From the NCBI GenBank assembly GCA_028284725.1, contig JANQRD010000052.1, positions 1 to 49,227 on the forward strand: DNA of 49,227 nucleotides, in the 5' to 3' direction. Shown here piece by piece: positions 33,567-41,554 of this stretch. The notes beneath the pieces were generated by a model, which had not been told where the DNA came from, made no database searches, and saw only the letters and a program-made list of their open reading frames with translations. Made by a program: the position numbers and the translations under genes. Every line of letters begins with the position of its first letter. The stretch's first letter is position 1. The DNA is from Allomuricauda sp. Its GTDB lineage: Bacteria; Bacteroidota; Bacteroidia; Flavobacteriales; Flavobacteriaceae.

Positions 33567-33574
33567 TATATTTG
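33567..33574 (+). promoter_or_regulatory. Candidate -7 element of the GSIII gene
   Basis: TATATTTG matches TAnnTTTG and lies 20 nt before the GSIII start. The same octamer serves the divergent GSII gene, which suggests paired promoters in this 198-bp spacer. Confidence 0.5.
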
Positions 33575-33593
33575 TTGAAAATTTCAAAAGCAC

Positions 33594-35780
33594 ATGTCTA
33601 CATTACGATTCAATGCCGTAACAGAAGCTCTCAACAGAAAGCCGTTGAATGTCTTAGAGGACGTAAAAAGGTCTTCCATCTTTGGTAAACATGTTTTTGA
33701 CGATGCGAAGATGCGACAGTACCTTACCAAGGAAGCATACGACTCAGTCAGGAGTGCAATTACAAAGGGAACAAAGATCGACAGGGGTATAGCAGATCAG
33801 ATCGCCTCGGCGATGAAAGATTGGGCGCTTGGCAACAATGCTACGCATTACACGCATTGGTTTCAACCTTTAACAGGTGCCACTGCAGAAAAACACGACG
33901 CCTTCTTTGAAACTATTGAAGGCGGTCAAGCCATTGAACAATTTGCGGGTGACCAACTGGTGCAGCAAGAGCCTGATGCATCTAGTTTTCCACATGGGGG
34001 TATCAGAAATACGTTTGAGGCCCGTGGCTATACAGCATGGGACCCCACATCATCGGCATTCATATACGGGACCACATTGTGCATACCTACCATTTTTGTT
34101 TCCTATACTGGTGAAGCCTTGGATTACAAAGCTCCCCTTTTGCGTGCGCTACATGCCATTGACGAAGCTGCTACTGACGTTGCCAAATATTTTGACAAGA
34201 GTGTGAGCAAGGTGAACGCAACGCTTGGTTGGGAACAAGAATACTTCCTTATCGATGCCTCTTTGGCAGCTTCGAGACCCGATATCATACTTACTGGGAG
34301 AACTTTGCTTGGGCATGCGCCAGCAAAAGGCCAGCAATTGGACGACCACTATTTTGGTTCGATTCCGCCAAGGGTCATGGCCTTCATGCGAGATCTAGAG
34401 AACGAGTGCATGCTCTTGGGCATTCCTGTGAAGACACGCCATAACGAAGTTGCCCCCAACCAATTTGAGTTGGCACCTATTTTTGAAGAGGCCAATCTGG
34501 CCGTGGACCACAATTCATTGTTAATGGATGTGATGGACAAAGTGGCCAAGAAGCATCATTATGAAGTGTTGTTTCATGAAAAGCCCTTCGCAGGGATCAA
34601 TGGCTCGGGCAAGCACAATAATTGGTCGTTGCAGACCAATACGGGCGTCAACTTGCTAAGTCCGGGAAAGACCCCAATGAGCAGTCTTCAGTTTCTCACC
34701 TTCTTTATAAACACGATCAAAGCAGTGAACGAACATGAGGAATTGCTGAGAGCCTCCATAGCGAGCGCTAGCAATGACATGCGTCTTGGTGCCAATGAAG
34801 CGCCACCTGCAATTATTTCAATATTTATAGGAGAGCAGCTTTCAGGTGTTCTGGATGACTTGGAAAATGTCTCCAAAGGAAAGTTGTCACCGCAGGAAAA
34901 GACCGAGCTAAAACTGAATGTAGTGGGCAAGATACCCGAGATACTGTTAGATAACACAGACCGAAATAGGACATCTCCTTTTGCCTTCACTGGAAATAAG
35001 TTTGAATTTCGCGCGGTTGGGTCTAAAGCTAATTGTGCCAACCCGATGACTGTCTTGAATACCATTGTTGCAAAACAGCTGAAAGGCTTTAAAAAAGAAG
35101 TGGACGACTTGATCGATAAGAAGAAGTTGAAAAAAGACGAGGCGATCTTTAATGTCCTACGTGAATACATCAAGGCCTCGAAGAGAATCCTTTTTGATGG
35201 TGATGGTTACAGCGATGCATGGCAACGTGAGGCTAAATTGCGGAAACTGAGTAATAACGCATCTACTCCGCAAGCACTTCAGATAAGGATAGATAGGGAA
35301 ACCATCGCGTTGTTCGAGCAAATGAATGTTATGAACGAGGTGGAAGTAAAGGCGCGATATGAGGTAGAGATCGAGGAGTACACCAAACGGGTGCAGATAG
35401 AGAGCAGGGTGATAGGCGATATTGCAAGAAATCATGTCGTACCCACCGCAATAAGGTATCAAAACACACTGATCGAGAACGTAAGAGGTCTTAAAGAAGT
35501 GTATGGTACCGACTTTAGAAAGGTCGCAAAAGAGCAGATGGATATTTTAGAACAGATCTCTGACCACATTGCACATATAAACAAAGGTGTAACCGATATG
35601 ATCAATGAGCGAAAGCGCATCAACAAGCTCAAGGATGCTCATAAGCGGGCGTCGGCTTACGGGCAAGTGATCCTCCCTTTCTTCCAGACCATTCGTTATC
35701 ACTCCGACAAACTAGAACTGCTGATTGACGATGAGCTGTGGTCATTGTCAAAATATAGGGAGTTGCTCTACACCAAATAA
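33594..35780 (+). CDS. glnN: Glutamine synthetase, type III
   Basis: 728 residues, the usual size of GSIII, nearly twice bacterial GSI. Family blocks are visible: GNNATHYTHWFQPLTGATAEKHDAF, FEARGYTAWDPTSS, LGWEQEYFLID, RHNEVAPNQFELAPIFEEAN (metal and glutamate site), FAGINGSGKHNNWS (ATP and ammonium region) and RNRTSPFAFTGNKFEFRAVGS. The C-terminal ~150 residues are helical. It makes glutamine and is cytoplasmic. Bacteroidota often use GSIII as a main ammonium-assimilating enzyme. Having GSII next to it implies a division of labour by nitrogen supply. Confidence 0.97.
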   Translation: MSTLRFNAVTEALNRKPLNVLEDVKRSSIFGKHVFDDAKMRQYLTKEAYDSVRSAITKGTKIDRGIADQIASAMKDWALGNNATHYTHWFQPLTGATAEKHDAFFETIEGGQAIEQFAGDQLVQQEPDASSFPHGGIRNTFEARGYTAWDPTSSAFIYGTTLCIPTIFVSYTGEALDYKAPLLRALHAIDEAATDVAKYFDKSVSKVNATLGWEQEYFLIDASLAASRPDIILTGRTLLGHAPAKGQQLDDHYFGSIPPRVMAFMRDLENECMLLGIPVKTRHNEVAPNQFELAPIFEEANLAVDHNSLLMDVMDKVAKKHHYEVLFHEKPFAGINGSGKHNNWSLQTNTGVNLLSPGKTPMSSLQFLTFFINTIKAVNEHEELLRASIASASNDMRLGANEAPPAIISIFIGEQLSGVLDDLENVSKGKLSPQEKTELKLNVVGKIPEILLDNTDRNRTSPFAFTGNKFEFRAVGSKANCANPMTVLNTIVAKQLKGFKKEVDDLIDKKKLKKDEAIFNVLREYIKASKRILFDGDGYSDAWQREAKLRKLSNNASTPQALQIRIDRETIALFEQMNVMNEVEVKARYEVEIEEYTKRVQIESRVIGDIARNHVVPTAIRYQNTLIENVRGLKEVYGTDFRKVAKEQMDILEQISDHIAHINKGVTDMINERKRINKLKDAHKRASAYGQVILPFFQTIRYHSDKLELLIDDELWSLSKYRELLYTK

Positions 35781-35848
35781 TTCAATTCTTTGCGAGAAAA
35801 CACCACAAAGTCGAAATCGTTATAGGAGGTTCATTGTTGCGTCAATAG

Positions 35849-36521
35849 AAAGTTAAGGTTGTTTTTCCCCTCTTTTGCGATCATAACGAAGCTGAGATCG
35901 ACCAAGATGGTGACGACAACATGTCTGACCAATTACAGAGTGGTAACAGAAACTTTGCTACAGTCTCTCAAGCTGGTGATGGCAACAAAGCAGACCAAGA
36001 TCAAATAGGTGATGATAACTTCGCACTAGTTGATCAGCGTGGTATTGCCAACATGACTACTCAAAGCCAAGTAGGGAATGGCAACACGGCAGTAGCCTAT
36101 CAATATGGTGATGCCAACTATGCGGGGGTGGCTCAGGCTCCTGGATTCGGCGGTGCTATCTTTGGTGCTGGTGCTAAAGATGTGGTGTCTAACCCGGCAG
36201 GTGATGCGTATGGCTTCTCTTTTGCTAATGATGCTTACCAGGAGCAAACTGGAGTTTTCAACTGGGCCATTTCGATCCAGACGGGAGCCTTCAATGACTC
36301 TGACCAATGGCAAGATGGATCCTCTAATGCTTCTTTGATCGATCAGGATGATGTGGCTAACTGGGCACAGACAGAACAAATAGGAGACTTCAACGCTGCT
36401 CAGATCTGGCAGTCTGGTGACGGAAACTATGCTGGTGCTGGTCAATATGGCACGTCTCATGTAAGCTGTATCGAAGCAGGTAGGAGATGGAAACTATGCA
36501 CTGACACTTCAGTTCAACTAG
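35849..36521 (+). pseudogene. Curlin (CsgA-like) remnant: 5' truncated and frameshifted
   Basis: Curlin repeats of the N-x5-Q-x-G-x2-N type run from codons near 35882 (HNEAEIDQDGDDN) to about 36455 (AQIWQSGDGNYAGAGQYG). No signal peptide is present; the open frame upstream of the repeats is only 11 codons from a stop at 35846-35848. After GQYG the frame breaks. A natural curlin ending, QVGDGNYALTLQFN then stop, follows in another frame (36477-36521). So both ends are damaged. A strong terminator follows at 36565. It lies directly before the giant curlin gene and is probably the remains of a second major subunit. Export would be impossible without a signal sequence. Confidence 0.8.
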
Positions 36522-36564
36522 ATCTATTCCAAAAAGACAATTCTTTTCATAGGACCATATCCGG

Positions 36565-36591
36565 AAGGGAGGTGGGTTTCCCACCTCCCTT
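36565..36591 (+). terminator. Rho-independent terminator after the curlin remnant
   Basis: AAGGGAGGTGGG pairs with CCCACCTCCCTT over 12 bp with a TTT loop, followed by TTCAGTTTC. It isolates the remnant from the downstream curli operon. Confidence 0.8.
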
Positions 36592-36708
36592 TTCAGTTTC
36601 AGAAGCGCAACTCTTTCCCCTTTCAGTGATAGTGAGCCTGTTGTGGCGATATAGGAGGAAGAAACTTCATCTTTTTATTTGTACACTTTATCGGAAATAA
36701 TTGAGTGC

Positions 36709-36742
36709 TTGGTGAAGGGATCACATATAATATGTATATTTA
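36709..36742 (+). promoter_or_regulatory. Candidate promoter of the curli operon
   Basis: TTG at 36709-36711 and TATATTTA at 36735-36742 are separated by 23 bp, near the -33/-7 layout of Bacteroidota. The start codon is 32 nt downstream. The last base departs from TAnnTTTG. The spacer 36592-36708 shows nothing else. Confidence 0.4.
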
Positions 36743-36773
36743 TAACAGCTATTAATCAATAACACTTTGTTCT

Positions 36774-39593
36774 ATGAGAAGAATATTCTTAAGTAGTGCA
36801 TTGTCACTATTTGCCATGGTGGCATTTGCACAAAACAACACTAGTGATGTTTTCCAAGATGGTACTGGTAATGTTGCTAATGTTACTCAAGTCGGGAGCG
36901 ATAATGAGTCCGACATCGATCAAATGGGATCTAATTCACCAACCAGCGGTGAAGCTAACGTTGCTACAGTTAGCCAAACAGGTTCCGAAAATAGTTCTAT
37001 AGTCAAACAAGACGGAGATTTCAATACTGCTACCGTTACTCAAGACGGAAACAGAAATGAAGCTGAAGTTGATACAGGTGTTGGTTTTGCAGAAAGAAAC
37101 TCTGCTACGATCACTCAAGATGGTGATGACAACCAAGCGTATCAACGTCAACGTTTTGACAACAACAGTGCTATTATCACACAGATTGGTGATAGAAACG
37201 ATTCTCGCCAAATTCAAAACAGTGGTCCAAACCAATCTCCAGGAAACTCTGCTCGCGGTGAGCAATGGGGTACTGATAACCGTTTGCGTCAAAACCAAAG
37301 AGGTAGTAGCAACACAGCTACTTCGCTTCAAGGTAGCGCGGCGTTCGACTCTAGAGATGGTTGGGTACGTCAGCGTCAAAGAGGAAATGGCAACTCGGCT
37401 TGGGCTCAACACGAAGAGGACCGTAACCGAATCGACCAATATCAATTAGGAGATGACAACACTGCTGAAGCTTACCAAAACCTAGCGATTTTTGGTGGCG
37501 ACAACGAAGTGTCGCAAACTCAAATCGGTACAGGTAACGAAGCGTATGCTTTCCAAGAAGGGTCTAACAACCTAGCGACTTCGATCCAGGGAAGCATCGC
37601 GTTCGAATCGAGAAACGGTCTTGTTGTTCAAGATCAGTTTGGTGCTGATAACGAGGCGTATGCACAGCATGAGGAAGATGACAACACTATCTTCCAAACG
37701 CAAAGCGGCTCTAATAACTACGCTGAGGCTACTCAGAACTTGTTGCTCTTTGGCGGAGGCAACACTGCTGACCAGTCTCAAACTGGTACAGACAACTTTG
37801 CGGACGCCATCCAAGAAGGCTCTGGAAACTCAGCTACTTCTATTCAAGGTAGTTTCTTCTTCGACTCTAGAAATGGAACTGTGATCCAGTCTCAATTCGG
37901 AGACAATAACACAGCTTTTGCTCAACACGAAGAAGATGATAACGTTGTCTTGCAGGATCAGCAAGGTGATGACAACTCAGCTTCAGCAGAGCAAAACCTT
38001 CTGTCTTTTGGTGGTAATAACCTTGCAGACCAATTGCAGATCGGTACAGGAAATACTGCAATTGCTTTCCAAGATGGTTCTGATAATGTTGCTACTTCTA
38101 TTCAAGGTAGTTTCTTCTTCGAGTCTAGAAATGGTTTTGTAGGTCAAGACCAGTCTGGTACAAATAATGAGGCGTACGCGCAGCATGAAGAAGATGACAA
38201 CACTATCTTCCAAGTTCAGAGAGGTGACGACAACTATGCTGAGGCGACTCAGAACTTGTTGTTCTTTGGTGGTGGAAATACTGCAGACCAGACCCAGTGG
38301 GGCACTAACAACTTTGCGGATGCCATCCAAGAAGGTTCTGGTAACACAGCTACTTCTGTACAAGGAAGCCTCTTCTTCGATTCTAGGAATGGTACGGTGC
38401 TTCAAACCCAATTCGGAGACAATAACACAGCTTTTGCTCAACACGAAGAGGGTGACAACACGATCATCCAAGACCAATTTGGCGATGATAACGATGCTTA
38501 CGCAGAGCAAAATTTGCTGGCTTTTGGAGGAAATAACTTGAGCACTCAGGAGCAGATCGGTGACGGTAACTCTGCTACTTCTTTCCAGGATGGAAGCTTC
38601 AACACAGCTACTATCTACCAAGAAGGAAATGATCATTCAGCTACTCAAGACCAATTTGGCGAGTTTAACGTTGCTGATAGCCAGCAGTATGGCAATGGCA
38701 ACAGCTCATTCCAACTACAGTTTGGTGATGACAACCTAGCACTGAATGGTCAAAACATCTTTGACCAATCAGGTGGAGGCAATAGCTCTACTCAAGTACA
38801 GTTTGGGGATAATAACACTGCAGGAAACCTTCAAGATGGTCTAGGTTCTTGGGCATCTATCCTTTATTTCCCAACAAATGCATTGTCTGTAGATAACTCT
38901 TCTGACCAATTCCAGAGTGGTACACTTAACCTTGCTCTAGTTCAGCAAGCAGGTGCTAACAATAGCTCTAGTCAAGATCAAATTGGTGACGAGAACAGGT
39001 CATTTGTAGTGCAAGATGGTTTTGTGAACACTGCTTCTAGCATGCAAATGGGTGACTTCCATGAAGCTGATCAATGGCAGATCGGTAACGACAATACTGC
39101 TTCTTCTGAACAGTATGGTCTAGCGAACACTGTTGAGCAAGTACAACTTGGCAATGCCAACACTGCTGTTAACTTCCAAAACATCTTCGATCAAACTGGT
39201 GGTGTTAACTTCTCTTACCAAACTCAAGAAGGTAACGGAAACACCGCTGGTGTGTTACAAGATGGTTTTGGTGCTTTCGTAGGAATTGGATACTTCCCAT
39301 CTTATGGAGATGCCGTCTTCAACTTCGCTTATCAGTACCAAGACGGCGATGACAACCTTGCTTTGACGCAGCAAGCAGGATTCTTTAACATTGCCGATAC
39401 GTATCAAGAGGGTAATGGCAACGACTCTAGAGTTGCTCAAGATGGTGAGTTCAACCTAGCTATCGAGACGCAACTAGGAGACGGAAACATTTCCGCTACT
39501 ACTCAGATAGGTGACGGACATTTTAGCAATGTATTGCAAGTAGGTAACGGAAACGTTTCTTCTGTACTACAAGTAAATGGTCCTACTCCTTAG
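36774..39593 (+). CDS. Giant curlin-repeat amyloid subunit (CsgA-like)
   Basis: 939 residues, about six times the size of E. coli CsgA. A signal peptide (ending AMVAFAQ) is followed by roughly forty curlin-type strands with the N-x-A-x-x-x-Q-x-G-x-x-N pattern (for example NVANVTQVGSDN). Residues 182-611 consist of five 86-residue units and residues 610-893 of two 142-residue units. Each 86-residue unit carries a basic SRNG/SRDG corner, an acidic QHEED(D/R)N cluster and a Gly-rich LLxFGGxN insert. The end (VLQVGNGNVSSVLQV) is again curlin-like. Secreted through CsgG, it should form extracellular amyloid fibres of biofilm. It is the first gene of the curli operon, followed by a terminator. Confidence 0.92.
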   Translation: MRRIFLSSALSLFAMVAFAQNNTSDVFQDGTGNVANVTQVGSDNESDIDQMGSNSPTSGEANVATVSQTGSENSSIVKQDGDFNTATVTQDGNRNEAEVDTGVGFAERNSATITQDGDDNQAYQRQRFDNNSAIITQIGDRNDSRQIQNSGPNQSPGNSARGEQWGTDNRLRQNQRGSSNTATSLQGSAAFDSRDGWVRQRQRGNGNSAWAQHEEDRNRIDQYQLGDDNTAEAYQNLAIFGGDNEVSQTQIGTGNEAYAFQEGSNNLATSIQGSIAFESRNGLVVQDQFGADNEAYAQHEEDDNTIFQTQSGSNNYAEATQNLLLFGGGNTADQSQTGTDNFADAIQEGSGNSATSIQGSFFFDSRNGTVIQSQFGDNNTAFAQHEEDDNVVLQDQQGDDNSASAEQNLLSFGGNNLADQLQIGTGNTAIAFQDGSDNVATSIQGSFFFESRNGFVGQDQSGTNNEAYAQHEEDDNTIFQVQRGDDNYAEATQNLLFFGGGNTADQTQWGTNNFADAIQEGSGNTATSVQGSLFFDSRNGTVLQTQFGDNNTAFAQHEEGDNTIIQDQFGDDNDAYAEQNLLAFGGNNLSTQEQIGDGNSATSFQDGSFNTATIYQEGNDHSATQDQFGEFNVADSQQYGNGNSSFQLQFGDDNLALNGQNIFDQSGGGNSSTQVQFGDNNTAGNLQDGLGSWASILYFPTNALSVDNSSDQFQSGTLNLALVQQAGANNSSSQDQIGDENRSFVVQDGFVNTASSMQMGDFHEADQWQIGNDNTASSEQYGLANTVEQVQLGNANTAVNFQNIFDQTGGVNFSYQTQEGNGNTAGVLQDGFGAFVGIGYFPSYGDAVFNFAYQYQDGDDNLALTQQAGFFNIADTYQEGNGNDSRVAQDGEFNLAIETQLGDGNISATTQIGDGHFSNVLQVGNGNVSSVLQVNGPTP
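37317..38606 (+). repeat. Five tandem 258-bp units inside the giant curlin gene
   Basis: Unit starts (codon GCT or GCG of the ATS-x-QGS block) are at 37317, 37575, 37833, 38091 and 38349, exactly 258 bp apart with no indels. Units 2 and 4 resemble each other, as do 3 and 5 (ESRNG with EAYAQHEED, against DSRNG with TAFAQHEE). This implies a later duplication of a 516-bp pair. Confidence 0.9.
38601..39452 (+). repeat. Two tandem 426-bp units inside the giant curlin gene
   Basis: Units 38601-39026 and 39027-39452 align without gaps. Both contain NTA-type starts, EQYG/QQYG, QNIFDQ(S/T)GG and NTAG(N/V)LQDG followed by a hydrophobic YFP insert. The copies are more diverged than the 258-bp units, so this duplication is probably older. 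Confidence 0.85.
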
Positions 39594-39616
39594 ATTAGGA
39601 TAAACATAAATAACTG

Positions 39617-39644
39617 AAAGGGAGGCTTTTGTCTCCCTTTTTTT
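39617..39644 (+). terminator. Rho-independent terminator after the giant curlin gene
   Basis: AAAGGGAG (39617-39624) pairs with CTCCCTTT (39633-39640), followed by four more T. Partial read-through would lower expression of the assembly genes relative to the subunit. Confidence 0.8.
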
Positions 39645-39691
39645 CAGGGCATTATTAACATTTTTGAAGTGTTTTTTCAGGGATTTTGTCT

Positions 39692-39699
39692 TATCTTTG
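39692..39699 (+). promoter_or_regulatory. Candidate -7 element before the csgB-like gene
   Basis: TATCTTTG matches TAnnTTTG, 88 nt before the ATG at 39788. It would give the nucleator and assembly genes a promoter of their own after the terminator at 39617. Confidence 0.45.
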
Positions 39700-39787
39700 A
39701 TAAGAGGCGGGAAGCAATGATCTATCTAGGGTTTTTTCCCTTTTGAACAAACATCGGCACACCATATATTGTAAACAAATTAGCGGC

Positions 39788-40303
39788 ATGTTAAACAAAC
39801 TATACCTCATTGTGGCACTCACGTTTTTAGGGCTTACCCTAAACGCACAAGTATTGGGTGAAGAAACACAGTCAGCTGATATGACCACGTTCTTCAACGT
39901 CAATACTATAGGTGCAGTGGTTTCGCAGAATGACCAATTTGCCAGAAACGCTTCAATATCTAACGGAGTGTTCATTCAGCAAATAGGAGAAGAGAACATC
40001 GCAAGGATAGCAACCTCGACGAACAGTAATGGGCTGGCTAGGATCGACCTTCTGCAGAACGGCGATAACAACTATGCCGATATCGTAGACACCTCTGATG
40101 AGTTCTACAAGAATATTGTGCAAAACGGTGATGGGAACAGAGTGCTTGATTACTCGCTACCCTCTGATCTTTCGACCAACTTCCAACTTTTACAAAGTGG
40201 TGATAATCTCTCATTGGAAAAGTTCGGAACCAATTCACTTACCGAAGACATCAAGGTGAACATGTCTGGAAGCGCTAGAACTGTGATCATAAGAAGCTTC
40301 TAG
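39788..40303 (+). CDS. CsgB-like curlin nucleator
   Basis: 171 residues from ATG 39788, which gives a signal peptide (MLNKLYLIVALTFLGLTLNAQ). An earlier ATG at 39743 adds a non-signal-like stretch. A few degenerate curlin repeats follow (NGVFIQQIGEENIARI, ARIDLLQNGDNNYADIV, KNIVQNGDGNRVL, NFQLLQSGDNLSLEKFG). Its small size, degenerate repeats and place between the major subunit and csgE suggest the surface-anchored minor subunit that nucleates fibres. It could instead be a second minor curlin. Confidence 0.75.
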   Translation: MLNKLYLIVALTFLGLTLNAQVLGEETQSADMTTFFNVNTIGAVVSQNDQFARNASISNGVFIQQIGEENIARIATSTNSNGLARIDLLQNGDNNYADIVDTSDEFYKNIVQNGDGNRVLDYSLPSDLSTNFQLLQSGDNLSLEKFGTNSLTEDIKVNMSGSARTVIIRSF

Positions 40304-40339
40304 CCTTAGAATTTTCGTTCTACCAATACAATTGCAGCT

Positions 40340-41116
40340 ATGCGGGATACTGTTAAAAAAACGAATTTCCTTGCTATGTCTTTGCTGTTGTTCAGTACAA
40401 GCATGTATGCCCAACCAAATGAACATACCAATACAGAGGTTGCGGCAAAGATCGAGATCAAGGGCTATGGTGATATTGCCAACGTCTCAGGGATGGCAGT
40501 GAACAACACCGATGTCTACAAGGACCTGACCTATAAAATGTCTGTGTTTAGAACGGAAGCAGAAACCGAAAACTTCACGAAGAACGACCAGGAATCCCAA
40601 TTTTCTTTAGAACCTAATGAAACAAAAGAACTCTCCTCTTTGAATGTGAATTTGAGCACTAAGGATAAAATTGTTATTTTGTTGCTCATATATGAAGACG
40701 AAAGGGTTGTCGGCGTTTCTCGGGTCTCGTATAACGAGGTGAAAAAGAACCTGAAAGAAACAGAGATCATCGAAGAAAGGACCCCTTCGGCATCAGAGGA
40801 AGAAGGTGACGGAATCGAGATCAGAGGAATCGTAGTAGACGATACCAAGACAAAGTTTGGTAGAGATTTCTACGAATACTTTTTTACGCTATATAACAAT
40901 AGTGGTTTAAATGGAGATAAGATCGTGAAGATCTTCGAGAAGTTTGGAAGGGCCAGGACCACGATCATTGAAGTTTTTGTAGAGGATGAGATGGTCTTTC
41001 AATTCATTACAAGACCAAAGGATGATTATCTAGAAGCAATGGCGCGAAATTCGTTGCGAATGGTCTTCAGACAGTTCAAGCAATTGGAAAGACAGCAAGA
41101 ATACATCAGGTATTAA
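40340..41116 (+). CDS. csgE: CsgE-like curli assembly factor with an extra N-terminal domain
   Basis: 258 residues with a signal peptide (ending STSMYAQ). The C-terminal part (about 155-258) matches CsgE: IEIRGIVVDDTKTKFGRDFYEYFFTLYNN, then TIIEVFVEDEMVFQFITRPKDDYLEAMARNSLRMVF. The N-terminal ~130 residues (VYKDLTYKMSVFRTEAETENF to LLLIYEDERVVGVSRVSY) form a separate beta-rich domain resembling CsgH-type curli proteins. An acidic linker (TPSASEEEGDG) joins them. CsgE caps the CsgG pore in the periplasm and selects substrates. E. coli CsgE is only ~129 residues, so this is a two-domain version. The N-terminal assignment is tentative. Confidence 0.85.
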   Translation: MRDTVKKTNFLAMSLLLFSTSMYAQPNEHTNTEVAAKIEIKGYGDIANVSGMAVNNTDVYKDLTYKMSVFRTEAETENFTKNDQESQFSLEPNETKELSSLNVNLSTKDKIVILLLIYEDERVVGVSRVSYNEVKKNLKETEIIEERTPSASEEEGDGIEIRGIVVDDTKTKFGRDFYEYFFTLYNNSGLNGDKIVKIFEKFGRARTTIIEVFVEDEMVFQFITRPKDDYLEAMARNSLRMVFRQFKQLERQQEYIRY

Positions 41117-41128
41117 AAACATACAACC

Positions 41129-41533
41129 ATGAAAAAAACCATAGCACTGATCATCATTGGCTTTGCATCTACCTACTTCTATGGCCAGCAGCTAGTATAT
41201 GAGCCAGTGAATCCAGCATTCGGAGGCGATACGTTCAATTACAACTGGTTGTTGAGCGCTGCCGAAGCCCAAAATGGTTTCCAGGAAGAAGACGGAGGGA
41301 GAGAAGAACTCTCAGAGGTAGAACAATTTGCAGAGAATTTGAACAACCAACTCTTGAATCAATTATCGCGTTCGCTCTTTGCCGATCAATTTGGTACCGA
41401 TGGTGAATTACAAGAAGGAACATTCTCCTTCGGGTCGCTCTTCATAGAGATCTTCCCATCTAGCGAAGGGCTGGTAGTAAACATTTTAGATACGACCACA
41501 GGAGACCAAACGCAGATCATTGTTCCTCAATAA
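41129..41533 (+). CDS. csgF: CsgF curli assembly factor
   Basis: 134 residues with a signal peptide (ending TYFYGQ). The mature start, LVYEPVNPAFGGDTFNYNW followed by LLSAAEAQN, is the conserved CsgF N-terminus that inserts into the CsgG channel. The C-terminal half is beta-rich (GTFSFGSLFIEIFPSSEGLVVNILD). It acts outside the outer membrane, coupling CsgG to the nucleator. It lies 12 bp after csgE and its TAA abuts the next ATG. Confidence 0.94.
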   Translation: MKKTIALIIIGFASTYFYGQQLVYEPVNPAFGGDTFNYNWLLSAAEAQNGFQEEDGGREELSEVEQFAENLNNQLLNQLSRSLFADQFGTDGELQEGTFSFGSLFIEIFPSSEGLVVNILDTTTGDQTQIIVPQ

Positions 41534-41554
41534 ATGATTTTCAGAAGACAGCCA

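Noticed and set aside
36390..36700. C-terminal extension of the curlin remnant beyond 36455
   Set aside because: The residues after GQYG lose all curlin pattern and run through a terminator; the real ending is in another frame.
37317..39452. Regular direct repeats that might suggest a CRISPR array
   Set aside because: The periods are 258 and 426 bp, the repeats are continuous and in-frame, and they encode curlin strands.
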